NCBI GenBank assembly: GCA_021464415.1
Contig: CM038467.1
Span: forward strand, 46,747,715 to 46,811,714
Length of the DNA stretch: 64,000 nucleotides
Direction: 5' to 3'
Origin: Lonicera japonica
Taxonomy: Eukaryota > Streptophyta > Magnoliopsida > Dipsacales > Caprifoliaceae
Shown here: positions 35,290 to 48,814 of the stretch, in pieces
Layout: each line of letters opens with the position of its first letter
How positions within the stretch are numbered: the first letter of the stretch is position 1
The notes under the pieces: generated by a model
Told to the model about the DNA's origin: nothing
Database searches by the model: none
What the model saw: the letters and a program-made list of their open reading frames with translations, nothing else
Position numbers and translations under genes: made by a program

Positions 35290-35700
35290 TATTTGTTTCA
35301 TAAAGGAAAAATGGGCCCCACATGTTATTCTTCAATCACATCAACTTTCTTCTATCACCTAAACATCCTACAAACTAATCATTGTTCATGACATTTCATC
35401 GAAAAAGCAAGGTGAAGGAAAATACTTGATTCGTGAAATGCCATGAACACAATCAAATTGTAGCAATTTGTTTTACAAGGGAGAGATAGGCCCCACATGT
35501 TGCTCTTTGACCACATAAACTTTCTTCTACGACTTAAATACCTTACAAACTAATAGTTGTTGATGCCATCTCATCAAAAAGGTAAGGTAAAGACAAACTT
35601 AATTCATAAAATGCCATGAACACGATCTAATTGAAGCCGTTTTTTACAAGGAAGAGACAGGCCCCACTTGTTATTCTTCACTCACATGAATTTTCTTCAA
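35290..35700. repeat. 174-bp tandem repeat array, downstream block of copy IV
   Basis: About 2.4 units of the same repeat that fills the C-D intron, here on the far side of exon E. Similar blocks lie at 42050-42430 and, inverted, at 62290-62690. The two array positions per locus share the repeat but differ in flanks. Confidence 0.8.
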
Positions 35701-35939
35701 TTGAATTTAAGTAATCTGTTTGAAGAGAAGGCCATGGCCATTGATTCACTACATTGTCCTATATATAGTCCTTCAACATGGTCTGAAGTATCAGCTGGAA
35801 AACAATATGTCTCCTTTCTAAATTTTTCTATTTATGCAGTTTTCCCTGTACCTTGCTAAAGCAAGCTATACCCACAAAACATGCACATGCGTACATGGAT
35901 AAACATTTGTGCAAATTATCCCGACTTAAATTAATAGTT

Positions 35940-35992
35940 CATTGGTTAGTGTGTGAGATTCACAATCTTATCTCTTCACACACTAACCAATG
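35940..35992. repeat. Perfect 17-bp hairpin
   Basis: CATTGGTTAGTGTGTGA (35940-35956) and its exact reverse complement (35976-35992) with a 19-nt loop. It is the best-preserved member of the hairpin found in every copy. Confidence 0.8.
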
Positions 35993-36632
35993 CAGTGATT
36001 ACACGTCATCATTTGAGTTTTTAGTTCCAACCTAGTTTTGGAAACCAATTTTGTATTCATGAGCATGAATGGTATCAAAACAATAATTGTGCCAAGTATG
36101 GGATTGGACATAGTTCGGCCAACTAGATCATCTCAGGTATTGGACAGGACATAGTTGACTGGCTACAGCTCAGACCGTCTATGGGGAAGAGGCGACGTAG
36201 GGAACTCCTAGAGAGCTTTTCACGCATGGATCGTCCCTTGTGGATCTAGAGTGGGCCGCTAGTGAGTTTGCCCTATTCTTCGCTCAGAATAAATTGTTAC
36301 CTAGGCACTTGACTCACATTTCCTACAATCCCTTTTTTTTTAATGTTAATAACAAGATTATATAGCAGTAGCAAATGCTAATGCCAAAGTACTTTTGATT
36401 TTGACATAGCAAACAATGGATTGAGTGATTATATGTTATGCAATAAAATTGACATAATTTTCTGAGAAACGCCAACATTCATTCAACATTAGCATTTCCC
36501 TATTGTGGCTGATCCAATATTACCTGTTCATAATACACTCCGGAATACACATGCTAATACATTTTGAAATAAGATTCAATTGTATTGTCAAAGTATCCAA
36601 AACAAAGTTCTATTGACTTTGAGATACAGATT

Positions 36633-36666
36633 CCCTTTCTTTTCTTTTCTTTTCTTTTCTTTTTTC
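36633..36666 (+). repeat. TTTTC microsatellite
   Basis: About six TTTTC units. Copy V has a shorter version at about 43381-43408; copies P and Q keep only a T-rich tract at the same place. Confidence 0.85.
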
Positions 36667-37847
36667 TTTGGGATACATTGAGATGCAATTTTTCCAATAT
36701 GTGAAATATACACAGAAAGATAATACAAATTTCATTTTGAAATGAGTTCCACGAATCTATTCAGCGAAGATAAGATGCTTCCCGCTTGACTGAAAAACGA
36801 CGGTCCGACCCCTCTTCCGAATTCCCTTCAACACCTTCGAATATTGTCTGCAAATGATTGAAAGGGGAAACATATGCACAAATTTCAGTTTTTAACGGAC
36901 CGAGTTATAGAATTAAGCTAATTTACTTGTAGGAGTAAAAGAAAATTACATCTTGGACAAGTGCAAGTTAAACCTGATTGATAGATAAACTAAATCTCAA
37001 TAAGAATTTATATTGAAAGTTTCGTTTGCACCTATTAATTTGTAATACGATTAAAATTTTCAACCAATTATTTTAGGTAATTTCATATTTGTCCTTGTTC
37101 TTTTTCTTACTAAGATATTAATGTATATTGAAACAATGATAAAATTGTCTTAAAACTACGTATTTTTTGCCTTCAGTACTTCTTTGGTTCAAGTTTTTGT
37201 TCATTCCTGCAATCCAAAATGGTAATTTCTCATGGAAAGTTTGAACCTCATTGACTTATAATTTATCCTCCAGACATGAATTATAATATACTTGTACAGT
37301 GAATTTGCCAATTTAGGATTCTAGGAACAAACCAAAACTTGAACAAAAGTAGCATTAAGAGTCAAAGAAAGTTTAAGGAACGACCTGAATTTAGAGGCTA
37401 ACTCAACTAAACAAATTAAAAAAATTCTAAAGGTTTCGTTCTCCATTCGGTGATTAGCAATGACACAATTAACCGTAACCCACCCACCCTACCAATGACA
37501 CCAGGCCGGTAAGCCGAAAATAAAAATAAACAAATAGTAAAAAATCTAAATTGGACTCTTAATTGAGATGCCCCAAAATGGAAGGGAGGATCCTTAATTT
37601 GAGATGGAGATAATGAAATGCCCACAGCAGTGTTAAATTTGTATGGTGAGTAGTAAAAAATTGTCCAACTGATATACATTTGAAGTATGTTTAAGTCCCA
37701 AATGGTAATAGTTGTTCGTATGCTAATGAACCTTGCCAAACCTAACTTTATTCTTGGCCTAATATACAACACAAATGCAACATGTTTATCCTTCTCATCT
37801 TAGAAATTTTAACTAGTGTGGATGCTCTTAGTGAGATAGGTAAAATA

Positions 37848-37973
37848 CCCTCTCCATCCCAAAGAAGAGAGTCCATATTTTGCTTTTCCACTTCCGCTGA
37901 TAAATGTTAATTTACAGCATAACCAATGGTTACTCCCATGATATTTATTGCACTTAATTTAAGACGGAAGGAG
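37848..37973. mobile_element. Stowaway-like MITE (copy IV)
   Basis: Left CCCTCTCCATCCCAAAG, right AATTTAAGACGGAAGGAG, TA on both sides. Shorter than the P and Q copies through an internal loss. Confidence 0.6.
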
Positions 37974-38956
37974 TACTTAGGAGCAACTAATTACCTCAAG
38001 GGCTTCCGCATCAGGACAGCTTATTAGTTCCTTGGCTAGAAGATATATGTTCGGTCTGTCCTTATCATCATCAAACACCTTCCATGATGTGCTCAATGAT
38101 CATTAAAAAAAAGTGAACATGATTCAAAATCGGTAGATGAACTAGGAAAATATGCCCTAAAAAAGTTAAATTAGTGGATAAACTGTAACAAATCCCTTTA
38201 AGTATCGCATATAATTACCGAACAAGAAAAAAAATCATTAAACAGTTTCCCTTTTTGTTTTGCTTAAAAGGGTTCGAGGCTTTGAGCAACATAAACAGAA
38301 AGAGGACCTAAAAGCACATTTCAGGGCTCTTCAACAATTGACTAAGTAAATGATTACAAAAACTGCATGTTAAATCTAGATTTGGAGATTTGGATTAAGG
38401 GTAGGAAAAAACAATGCCCTAACTTATAATGAAACTTAAAATAACATTACAAAAGAGACCTCATAATATGATTCAACAGGAGTTTAAACTTACCCTGGAT
38501 AACATCTAAACACAGTGTCAAATGGCAGAGGTCTCATCGAGTAAACTGTTGTGAAAGTTCTGCAATAGTTGTATGTTTTTTGAAATAGAATTAGTAACAA
38601 TGGATCATGCAGTTTCTTTAAAGAAACAATGTTAAAAAAAATACATCTTCGGAGACCAAAAAGGATGTATAGGAACTAGTGTTTACAATCCGCCCACACA
38701 TGCAAACCAAAAACCACCACCACCTAAGGAGGACAATGGGTTGGGTCTGCGTTAGGCTTGGCCAAACCGGAACCTATCCCAAAGCAGGGTTTACTTCAAA
38801 AAAATACAAACCCTCTCCTACCCGTCCACACATAGAGACAATCTGCCTAATTAAACTCCCGAAAGGAAGGAGAACCTATGCTCTCGTGTACCACTATGAG
38901 GCACCCAAAAACCCTTTAGACATTAGAGGGTTATATAAAACAAAATCCTAATCCCT

Positions 38957-38985
<29 letters not shown>
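38957..38985 (+). repeat. Homopolymer of 29 C
   Basis: Paralogous positions have only short C (or inverted G) runs near 10036, 17736, 45330 and 59030. Lies in the C-D intron of the decayed gene. Length is likely uncertain because long homopolymers are hard to sequence. Confidence 0.9.
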
Positions 38986-38988
<3 letters not shown>

Positions 38989-39309
38989 CTTAAAAATCAA
39001 AAATAATAATAAGAAAAAAAGTAAAATAAATAACCCAACACAGGAAAGAAATAAATCTAGAGCTTTCCTACAAGCTAATTGTTGCTCACAAAATTTCGTC
39101 AACATTACAAAGATGTAATAAGTAGTGATGAAATGGCATGAACAAGGTTCGGGTAGATATAAATCGTCCTTTCTCTCGTAAACATACTTAAAATTGATTA
39201 CGAACTAATAAAAATTAATGGTATTTAATTAAAAATATATTGTAACAAATAATCAATTCATGACATACCGTCATAACAAGTCAAATCAATGTACCCTTTT
39301 TTTCAGACT

Positions 39310-39970
39310 ATGGCCTGATACAATATTCCACTTTGGCAGTCAACTAAATATCCAACAAACTAATCATTGTTCATTACATTTCATTAAAACATTAAGGGAA
39401 AATCAATAGTTTATTCATGAAATGCCATGAACATTATCAAATAGTAGCCATTTGTTTTACAAGCACAATGTTGTTCTTCAATCGCATAAACTTTCTTCTA
39501 TCACCTAAATATCCTACAAACTAATCATTGTTCATGACATTTCATCAAAAGAGTAAGGTAAAAACTATACTTGATTGATGAAATGCCATGAACACGATCA
39601 GATTGTAGCCATATGTTTTACACGGGAGAGATGGGCCCCAAAATCATGTAAACTTTCTTCTATCACATAAATATCCTACAAACTAATCATTGTTCATGGC
39701 ATTTAATCAAACAATCAAGGAAAAGGAAATACTTGATTCATGAAATGCCATGAACACGATGAGAATGTAGCAATTTGTTTTACAAGGGAGAGATGGGCCC
39801 CACATGTTGTTTAGAAACTTTATTCCATCACTTAAATATCGTACCAACTAATCGTTGTTCATGACATTTCATCAAAAAAGCAAAATGAAAGAAATACTTG
39901 ATTCATGAAATACCATGAACACGATCTGATTGTAGCCATATGTTTTACAAGGGAGTGATGGGCCCCAAGG
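39310..39970. repeat. 174-bp tandem repeat array, intron block of copy IV (about 4 units)
   Basis: Units are recognised by CCTACAAACTAATCATTG, TGAAATGCCATGAAC and GATGGGCCCC. One unit is shortened where the array loses the GGGAGAGATGGG box near 39460. Confidence 0.85.
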
Positions 39971-42049
39971 GTAATCTGCTTTGAAAGAAGGCCATGGCCA
40001 TTTGTTCACTACATAGTCCTATATATAGTTCTTCAACAAAGTTTGAATTGTCGGCCAGCCATAAAACAATTAGTCCTTTTTTGGTATGCTCATAATGACA
40101 TTTTCTTTTGGTATGTTCTTAATGACATATTATTTTTAATTATAAACCTAATAAAGCAATAACCAAATTTCGTTAGTCTTAAATGTCTAAAAGTAATGAC
40201 GAGTTTTGAATTCTTAAAATTGTTTAATCATCAACTCCATTTACCTCTCATGCGAACAATGATTCATTTTTTTAAGAACAATTAATTAGGGTTTTCTTTT
40301 TTCAAATACAGCAAGATTTATTTCCACTTATGTCAATCCATCAAATGCATGTTCTTAGTTACCTTCATTTCAATGGTCACTGATACAACTATTTTTGAAA
40401 CATGACCAGTCTCAATAATAAGGTAACACATTAATAACGTTTTTTTATGAGGATCACAACATGTCATTAATAAAGAACATATTTTTATAAAAGTCCCCCT
40501 TTTTGTATCTTAATACACTTAATTGGTACCCTTAGAGTATATATATTAACATATTTCATTTTCTTATACATAACTCGGTTTGGTTCAATTTTGGACAATA
40601 TAGCCCCGAACCCGAACCAAATTATTCGGTTTTGGTTTAGTTTTCCCATTTTCTGTTTTTTTTTTCAGTTAAGGGTTTTACAGTTCAGTCTAGATCGATT
40701 TGGTCCATTCGATCAGTTTTCAGATTGACCTTAACATCCCTGAGGTCAAGTACGTACAGGATCATCCGAGAGACTAGATGCAATTCGCTCCACATATTCA
40801 AACATTTGATAATTAGGAACAACCATAACTATAATCTCATCTTCACTCTCCATGTGCTTTCTATGACTAGGCTGACCATAAAGTCATAGAAGAGTCGGTT
40901 CATACAAATAGTTACATTCATAAAATACTATAGTCATCATATAATGTTCTATATTTTCGGTTGAAACTCCTACTTTTATAACAAGTAACGCATATGCTTC
41001 GAATCGTATGAATTTATTTACCTGGAAATCCTAGAGTGGCATCTTTCCGTTCATATTTCAAAAGTATAACAACACGAGCATCTAGATAGATGTCTTTAAC
41101 TCTCTAACGCTAAAAATTCAACTATGTTATTAGTTCTAGAATTATTATAACGGTAACATCAATAGTTTGCAACAGTCCAAATATCTCGTTAATATTTGCT
41201 AACAAACCTTTTTACGTAATTCCTCTTTAACCTCATTAAAACTCAAACGGGGAAATGTTTGAAACATTGAAGGGCTTTTTTGACTTTTCCCCCTATTTTA
41301 TATGCAAAATTAGACTTACCCTCCTTTTTCATAATTATTAGACTTTGCCCTTGCAAGCAAGGTAAATCCCAAAGAAATAAATAAAATGGAGGCTTAAGTC
41401 AAAGGATTACAATTATGGAAACTGAAATGTCTATTTTCACACTAAGATCACGGGGTAAAGTCAAACAATTCGCAGTTATGAGTAAGTTCCAATCCAAATT
41501 AAAGAGCTGAAAGAAGTTACTAGCTAACCTCACATGTGGTTTCCTCTATGAGGGTATCGACATAAACCCATGACAGTTCCGAAAGTTCAGCTTGATCACC
41601 TTCATCATCAAGGAACTACAACTGCAGGATCAAGAGCTCAACCTGTGGAAAAGGGTATCAAAATTATGTACTAAAAAGTAAAAACAAAAAGAACACACTT
41701 TTACTGGAATTAAAACCAAGACTGATATATGATAAGAAAAATCGCTAAAGCTTTTGCAAGCCATTGAAATTGATTTCCAAAATTGACTCCTGATTATTAT
41801 TTTAATAGTAGGACAAAAAATGAATAAATTGGTTGATTAGTTTCGTAATTCACATGCTCACGAACAATATCAAATGATTAACCATGAGTGGGAGATTTGA
41901 GTGCCACATAATATCTCTAATTTTTTCTATTTCTGCAATTTTCTCTGTAACTAGCTAAAGTAAGCAATACCCACAAAACATGCAAATGCATACATAGATA
42001 AACGTTTGCGACTATTATCTCGGCTTAATTATATTACACCCATTTGTTT

Positions 42050-42430
42050 CATTATGGAAAGATGGGCCCCACATGTTATTCTAATCACATGAACTTCCTT
42101 TTATCACCTAAACATCCTACAAACTAATCATTGTTCATGACATTTCATCGAAAAAGCAAGGCGAATGAAAATACTTGATTCATGAAATGCCATGAACACA
42201 ATCAAATTGTAGCAATTTTTTTACAAGGCACAGATGGGCCCCGCATGTTGTTCTTTAACCACATAAACTTTCTTCTATGACTTAAATATCTTACTAACTA
42301 ATCGTTGTTCAAGACATCTCATCAAAAAAGTAAGGTAAAGACAAACTTAATTCATGAAATGCCATGAACATGATTTGATTGAAGCCATTTTTTACAAGGA
42401 AGAGACGGGCCCCACGTGCAATTCTTCGCT
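42050..42430. repeat. 174-bp tandem repeat array, downstream block of copy V
   Basis: Matches the 35290-35700 block unit for unit. Followed by the GAAGGCCATGGCCATTG landmark at about 42474. Confidence 0.8.
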
Positions 42431-44940
42431 CACATGAATTTTCTTCAATTGAATTTAAGTAATCTGTTTAAAGAGAAGGCCATGGCCATTGATTCACTAT
42501 ATTGTCCTATATATAGTCCTTCAACATGGTCTGATGTATCAACTGGAAACCAATATGTCTCCTTTCTAAATTTTTCTATTTATGCAGTTTTCCCTGTACC
42601 CTGCTAAAGCAAGCTATACCCACAAAACATGCACATGCGTACATGGATAAACATTGGTGAATATTATCTCGGCTTAAATTAATAGTTCATTGGTTAATGT
42701 GTGAGATTCACACTCTTATCACTTCACTCACTAACCAATGCAATGATTACACGTCATCATTTGAGTTTTTAGTTCCAACCTAGTTTTTGAAACCAGTTTT
42801 GTACTCACGGGCATGAATGGTATCAAAGCAATAACTATGCCAAGTATGGGATCGAATGTAGTTTGGCAAACTATACCATCTCAGGTATATGATCGGACAT
42901 AGTTGACTAGCCACAGCTTAGACCATCTATGGGGAAGAGGTGACGTAGGGAACTCCTAGAGAGCTTTTCGTGCATGGATCGTCCCTTGTGGATTTAGAGT
43001 GGGCCGCTAATGAGTTTTCCCTATTCTTTGCTCAAAATAAATTGTTACCTAGGCACTTGACTCACATTTCCCACTATCCCTTTTTTTAATGTTAATAACA
43101 AGATTATATAGCAGAAGCAAATTCTAATGCCAAAGTACTTTTGATTTTGGCACATCAAACAATGGATTGAGTGATTATATGTTATGCAATAAAATTGACA
43201 TAATTTTCTGACAAACTCCAACATTGCTTCAACATTAGCATTTCCCTATTGTGGCTGATCCAATATTACTTATACATTATACACTCTGGAATACACATGC
43301 TAATACATTTAGAAATAAGATTCAATTGTATTGTCAGAGTATCCGAAACAAAGTTCTATTGACTTTGTGATAGACATTCCCTTTCTTTTCTTTTCTTTTC
43401 TTTTTTCTTTGGGATACATTGAGATACAATTTTTCCAACTTGTGAAATATACACAGAAAGATAATACAAATTTCATTTTGAAATGAGTTTCATGAATATA
43501 TTCAGTGAAGATAAGATGCTTGCCGCTTGATCGAAAAATGACGGCCCGACCTCTCTTCCAAATTTCCTTCAACACCTCCAAATATTATCTGCAAGTTAAA
43601 CCTAATTTCTAGAGAAACTAAATCTCACTAAGAATTTATATTTATAGTTTCATTTGCACTTATTAATGTGTAATAAGATTAAAAGTTTCAACAAATTATT
43701 TTAGGTAATTTCATATTTGTCCTTGTTCTTTTTCTTACTAAGATATTAATGTATATTGAAACAGTGATAAAATTGTCTTACAACTATGTATTTTTTGCCT
43801 TCAGTACTTCTTTGGTTCAAGTTTTTGTTCATTCCTGCAATCCAAAATTGTAATTTCGTATGGAAAGTTTGAACCTCGTCAACATGTGATATAACCTCTA
43901 GACATAAATTATAATAGACTTCTACAGTTAATTTGCCAATTTAGGATTCTATGAACAAACCAAAACTTGAACAAAAGTAGCACTAAGAGTTAAAGAAAAT
44001 TGAAGGAACAACATGAATTTAGAGGCTAACTCAACTAAACAAATTAAAAAAAAATCCAAAGGTTTCATTCTCCATTCGGTGATTAGCAATGACGCACTTA
44101 ACCGTAACCCACCCACCCTACCGACGACACCCGGTCGGTAAGCCGAAAATAAAAATAAACAAATAGTAATAAATCTAAACTAGGCTCTTAACTGAGATAC
44201 CCCAAAATGGAAGGGATGATCCTTAATTTGAGATGGAGGGAGCGTAACATATGTAATGAAGTGCCACATATGCTTTATATCAATGACTTAGATCATCCAT
44301 AGCAGTGTTAATTTGTATGGTGAGTAGTAAAAAATTGTCCAACTAATCTAGAACGGACTAGAGGTGTCCGTCTAATGAGACTCAAACAAATAACTGATAT
44401 ACATTTGAAGTATGTTTAAGTCCCAAATGGTAATAGTCGTTCGTATGCTAATGAACCTTGCCAAATCTAACTTTATTCTTGGCTAAGTATACAACACAAA
44501 TAAAACATGTTTATCTTTCTCATCTTACAAATTTCAAATGGTGTGGATGCTCTTAGTGAGATAGGTAAAATGCCCTCTCCATCCCAAAGAAGAGAGTCCA
44601 TATTTTTTTTTCCACTTCCAATGATAAAATGTAACAAATCCCTTTAAGTATCGCAAATAATTGTAGAACAAGGAAAAAAAATCACAAATAGTTTCCCTTT
44701 ATGTTTTGCTTAAAAGGGTTTGAGGCTTTGAGAAACAAAAACAGAAAGAGGACCGAAAAGCACATTTGAGGGCTCTTCAGCAATTGACTGAGTAAATGAT
44801 TACAAAAACTGCATGTTAAATCTAGATTTGGAGGTTTGGATTAAGGGTCGGCAAAAAAAAATACCCTAATTTATAATGAAACTTAAAATAACATTACAAA
44901 AGTGACCTCATAATATGATTCAACAGGTGTTTAAACTTAC
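42431..44940. repeat. Copy V, non-coding part between the downstream array and exon D
   Basis: Colinear with 35700-38493. Contains the imperfect hairpin near 42688-42740, the TTTTC tract and a broken MITE at about 44573-44628. A deletion of roughly 500 bp joins the inside of the MITE to TGTAACAAATCCC and removes exon E. Confidence 0.7.
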
Positions 44941-47900
44941 CCTGGATAACATCTAAACACATTGTCAAATGGCAGAGGTTTCATCAAGTAAACTGTTGTG
45001 AAAGTCCTGCAATAGTTATTTTTTATTTTTTTTAAATAGAATTAGTAACAACGGATCATGCAGTTTCTTTAAAGAAACAAAAACCACCACCACCTAAGGA
45101 GGACAATGGGTTGGGTCTGCATTAGGTTTGGCCAAACTAGAACCTATCCCAAAGCAGGGTTTACTACAAGAAAAACCTGAACCCTCTCATACCCCTCCAC
45201 ACATAGAGAAATAAAAAAATTCTGCCTAATTAAACTCCCGAAAGGAAGAAGAACCTATGATGTCGTACCAATATGTGGCACCCGAAAACCCTTTAGACAT
45301 TAAAGGGTTATCAGACAAAATCCTAATCCCCCCCTCCCCCGTTCTTAAAAAAAATAAAAAAAAATTAGTAAAATAAATAACCCAACACAAGAAAGAAGTA
45401 ACTCTAGAGCTTTCCTACAAGCTAATTATTGCTCACAAAATTTTGTCAACATAATAAAGATGTAATAGGTAGTGATGAAAATGAACAAGGTCCGGGTAGA
45501 TATAGATCGTCCTTTCTCTCGTAAACTTAGATAAAATTGATTACTAACTGATAAAAATTAAGGGTATTTAATTAAAAATATATTGTAACAGATAATCATT
45601 TCATGACATACCATCATAAGAAGTCAAATCAATGTAACATTTTTTTCAGACTACGGCCTGATACAATATTCCACTTCGGCAGTCAACTAAATATCCAACA
45701 AACTAATCATTGTTCATTACATTTCATTAAAAAATTAAGGGAAAATCAATACTTTATTTATGAAATGCCATGAACACCATTAAATAGTAGCCATTTGTTT
45801 TACAAGCACAATGTTATTCTTCAATCACAAAAACATTCTTCTATCACCTAAATATCCTACAAACTAATCATTGTTCATGGTATTTCATCAAAAAAGCAAG
45901 GAAAAAGAAATACTTGATTCATGAAATGCCATGAACACGATGAGAATGTAGCCATTTGTTTTACAAGGGAGAGATGGGCCCCAAAATCACATAAACTTTC
46001 TTCTATCACATAAATATCCTACAAACTAATCATTGTTCATGGTATTTCATCAAAAAAGCAAGGAAAAAGAAATACTTGATTCATGAAATGCCATGAACAC
46101 GATGAGAATGTAGCCATTTGTTTTACAAGGGAGAGATGGGCCCCACATGTTCAAAAACTTTATTCCACCACCTAAATATCGTACAAACTAATCGTTGTTC
46201 ATGACATTTCATCAAAAAAAGGTCAAAGAAATACTTGATTCATGAAATGCCATGAACACGATCTGATTATAGCAATATGTTTTACAAGGGAGAAATGGGC
46301 CACAAGTGTTGTTCTTCAATCAAATTAATTTTCTTTAATTGAATTTAAGTAATTCGTTCAGTTCATCATCTTATATATAGTCCTTCAACAAAGTTAGAAG
46401 TATCGGCCATAAACCAATTAGTCCTTTTTTGGTATGCTCATAATGACATTTTCTTTTGGTATGTTCTTAATGACATAATATTTTTAATTATAAACCTAAT
46501 AAAGCAATAACCAAATTTTGTTAGCCTTAAATGTCTAAAAGTAATTATGAGTTTTGAATTCTTAAAATTGTTTAATCATCAACTCCATTTACGTCTCATG
46601 CGAACAATGATTCATTTTTTAAGAACAATTAATTAGGGTTTTCTTTTTTTCAAATACAACAAGATTTATTTCCACTCAAGTCAATCCATCAAATGCATGT
46701 TATTAGTTACCTACATTTCAATGGTCACTGATACAACTATTTTTGAAACATGACCGGTCTCAATAATAAGGAACACATTAAAAACTTTTTTTATGAGGAT
46801 CACAACATGTAATTAATAAAGAACATATTCTTATAAAATTTCCCCTTTTGTATCTTAATATACTTAATTGGTACCCTTAGAGTATATATATTAACATATT
46901 TCATTTTCTTATACATAACTCAATTTGGTTTGGTTTTGGACAAGCTAGCCCCAAACCCGAACCAAACTATTCGGTTTTGGATTAGTTTTCCTGTTTTTTG
47001 TTTATTTTTTCAGTTTCGGGTTTTACAGTTATGTCTTGATCAGTTTTGTCCATTCGGTCAATTTTTAGAATAACCTTAACACCCTTGAGATCAAGTACAT
47101 AAAGGATCATCCGAGAGACTAGATGCGATTCGCTCCACATATTAAAACATTTGATAATCAGGAACAACCACAACTATAATCTCATCTTCACTCTCCATTG
47201 GCTTTCTATCACTAGGCTGACCATAAAGTCATAGAAGAGTCGGTTCATACAAATATTTACATTCATAAAATACTATAATCATTGTATAATGTTCTATATT
47301 TTCTATTGAAACTCCTACTTTTATAACAAGTAACGAACATGCTTCGAATCATATGAATTTATTTACCTGTAAAATCCTAGAGTGGCATATTTCCGTTCAT
47401 ATTTCAAAAGTATAACAACACTAGCATCTGGATAGATGTCTTTAACTCTCTAACGGTAAAAATTCGAGTATGTTATTAGTTCTAGAAGTATTATAATGGT
47501 AATGTCAATAGTTTGCTACAGTCCAAATATCTTGTTAATATTCGCTAATAAACCTTTGAACCTAATTAAAACTCAAAAGGGAAAAACATTGAAGGGCTTT
47601 TTTTGACTTTTTCCCCCATTTTACATGCAAAATTAGACTTACCCTCCTTTTGTCATAATTATTAGACTTTGCCCTTGCAAGCAAGGTAAATCCTAAAGAA
47701 ATAAATAAAAATGGGGGCTTAAGTCAAAGGTTTACAATTATGGAAAATGAAATGTCTATTTTCACATTAAGATAACGGGGAAAGTCAAACAGTTCGGCAG
47801 TTATGAGTAAGTTCCAATCCAAATTAAAAAGATGAAAGAAGTTACTAGCTAACCTCACATGTGGTTTCCTCTATGAGGTTATCGACATAAACCCTTGACA

Positions 47901-47967
47901 GTTCTCAAAGTTCAGCTTGATCACCTTCATCATCAAGAAACTGCAACTGCAGGATCAAAAGCTCAAT
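44941..47967 (-). pseudogene. DUF1995 (adenylate kinase 5-like) pseudogene, copy V
   Basis: Exon A 47854-47967 has its W codon changed to TGA and its acceptor AG changed to AT. Exon B 47367-47449 has an extra base near its donor. Exon C 47103-47216 has a destroyed donor (TTATGT for GTACGT). The intron array is at 45660-46320. Exon D 44941-45006 is open (TFTTVYLMKPLPFDNVFR). Exon E is missing through the deletion near 44628. With stops, lost splice sites and a lost exon, this is the most damaged of the fuller copies. Confidence 0.62.
45660..46320. repeat. 174-bp tandem repeat array, intron block of copy V
   Basis: About four units. Two neighbouring units (about 45845-45980 and 46007-46140) are almost identical and lie 162 bp apart, a recent internal duplication. 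Copy VI has a comparable array in inverse orientation. Confidence 0.85.
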
Positions 47968-48541
47968 ATGTGGAAAAGGGTATCAAAATTGTGTACTAAA
48001 AAGTAAAAACAGAAAGAACACACTTTTACTGGAATTAAAACCAAGAATGATATGATAAGAAAAATCCCTAAAGATTTTGCGAGCCATTGGATATTACTAC
48101 CTAATCTACAACGAGGTTTAAATTAACAGTCCTCCTCGTAGACAAAAAGTTCATGCCGAGGTTTTTTTATATTTTCCTTTTTGGTATAACAAAGAAAATC
48201 AATAACGAGGAATAACAAGAGATACGAATATACGTGCATTAGTTCTAAAAATTAAATGCATTGAGATATGTATTTTTCTGACATTATATCTCCAAGTATA
48301 TATAACATAAATATGGGGCGCATTGTCTAATTTTTTTTTTAATGTTCTCCTTCAACATAACCCACTGCTTTTATGTAACTCTTTGAGATTCTCACGCATT
48401 CATGGGGCAAAATCTAACGATTATAAAAACATGGGGTACATCTAAGTTCGCATATAAAATCAGGGGCAAAGTAAAAACAGCCCTCAAGAAATAAGAACTC
48501 AAGCTAAAGAACTCTGGAAGGCCTCACCCTAATTTTTATGT

Positions 48542-48814
48542 TCATATTATACTAAAAACAAACTCCGTAATCCACAAGTTAGCCACCAAATAGCATTCAA
48601 GGAAGTGGAAGTCTGATTCTTTTTTAAAACATGCAATGGTTCTTCTTCCTCCTGATCGAAGACACAAAAGTTGCAACTGCTTCACTTGACTATCTAACTG
48701 CACCCTCCAAATTAGAAGGCAAGTAACTAAAACACAAATTGCAGCAAAAGTCGGTTCCCATTTTCTTAACTGCATTAACATAATTAAATACATGCAAAAC
48801 AACAAATCATACAT
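48542..48814 (-). other. Open stretch paralogous to 22137-22623, unassigned
   Basis: A 90-codon open frame including QLRKWEPTFAAICVLVTC and KQLQLLCLRSGGRRTIACF. It lies just upstream, in gene direction, of pseudogene copy V. Unrecognised; it may be an earlier exon or flank of the same gene. Confidence 0.25.

Larger units (their letters stand above)
37995..41642 (-). pseudogene. DUF1995 (adenylate kinase 5-like) pseudogene, copy IV
   Basis: Exon A 41529-41642 is open except for one stop after LILQL. Exon B 41022-41103 reads SVV-type text (VKDIYLDARVVILLKYERKD). Exon C 40758-40871 is open with its GTACGT donor intact. The intron array is at 39310-39970. Exon D 38494-38559 is open (TFTTVYSMRPLPFDTVFR). 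Exon E 37995-38088 is open (WKVFDDDKDRPNIYLLAKEL), but its acceptor AG has become AC. Exon C begins CCTAGTC instead of the CCTAAGTGAC seen in copies I and II: a base is missing, shifting the frame. The upstream end is cut by the IV/V junction. Confidence 0.65.
33166..41766. repeat. Repeated locus, copy IV (complete unit)
   Basis: Contains, in order, the second member of the 1.25-kb repeat, Cassandra, a 174-bp array, the 17-bp hairpin, the MITE, exons E and D, a second 174-bp array and exons C, B and A. It stops at 41766 within CTTTTGCAAGCCATTG and copy V starts at once with text equivalent to 33831, so IV and V are joined head to tail. Confidence 0.8.

Noticed and set aside
37416..37772. 118-codon minus-strand frame, with a matching frame at 60449-60649
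   Set aside because: The shared peptide follows from nucleotide similarity of two locus copies; the equivalent frames in the P, Q and V copies are broken and no domain is visible.
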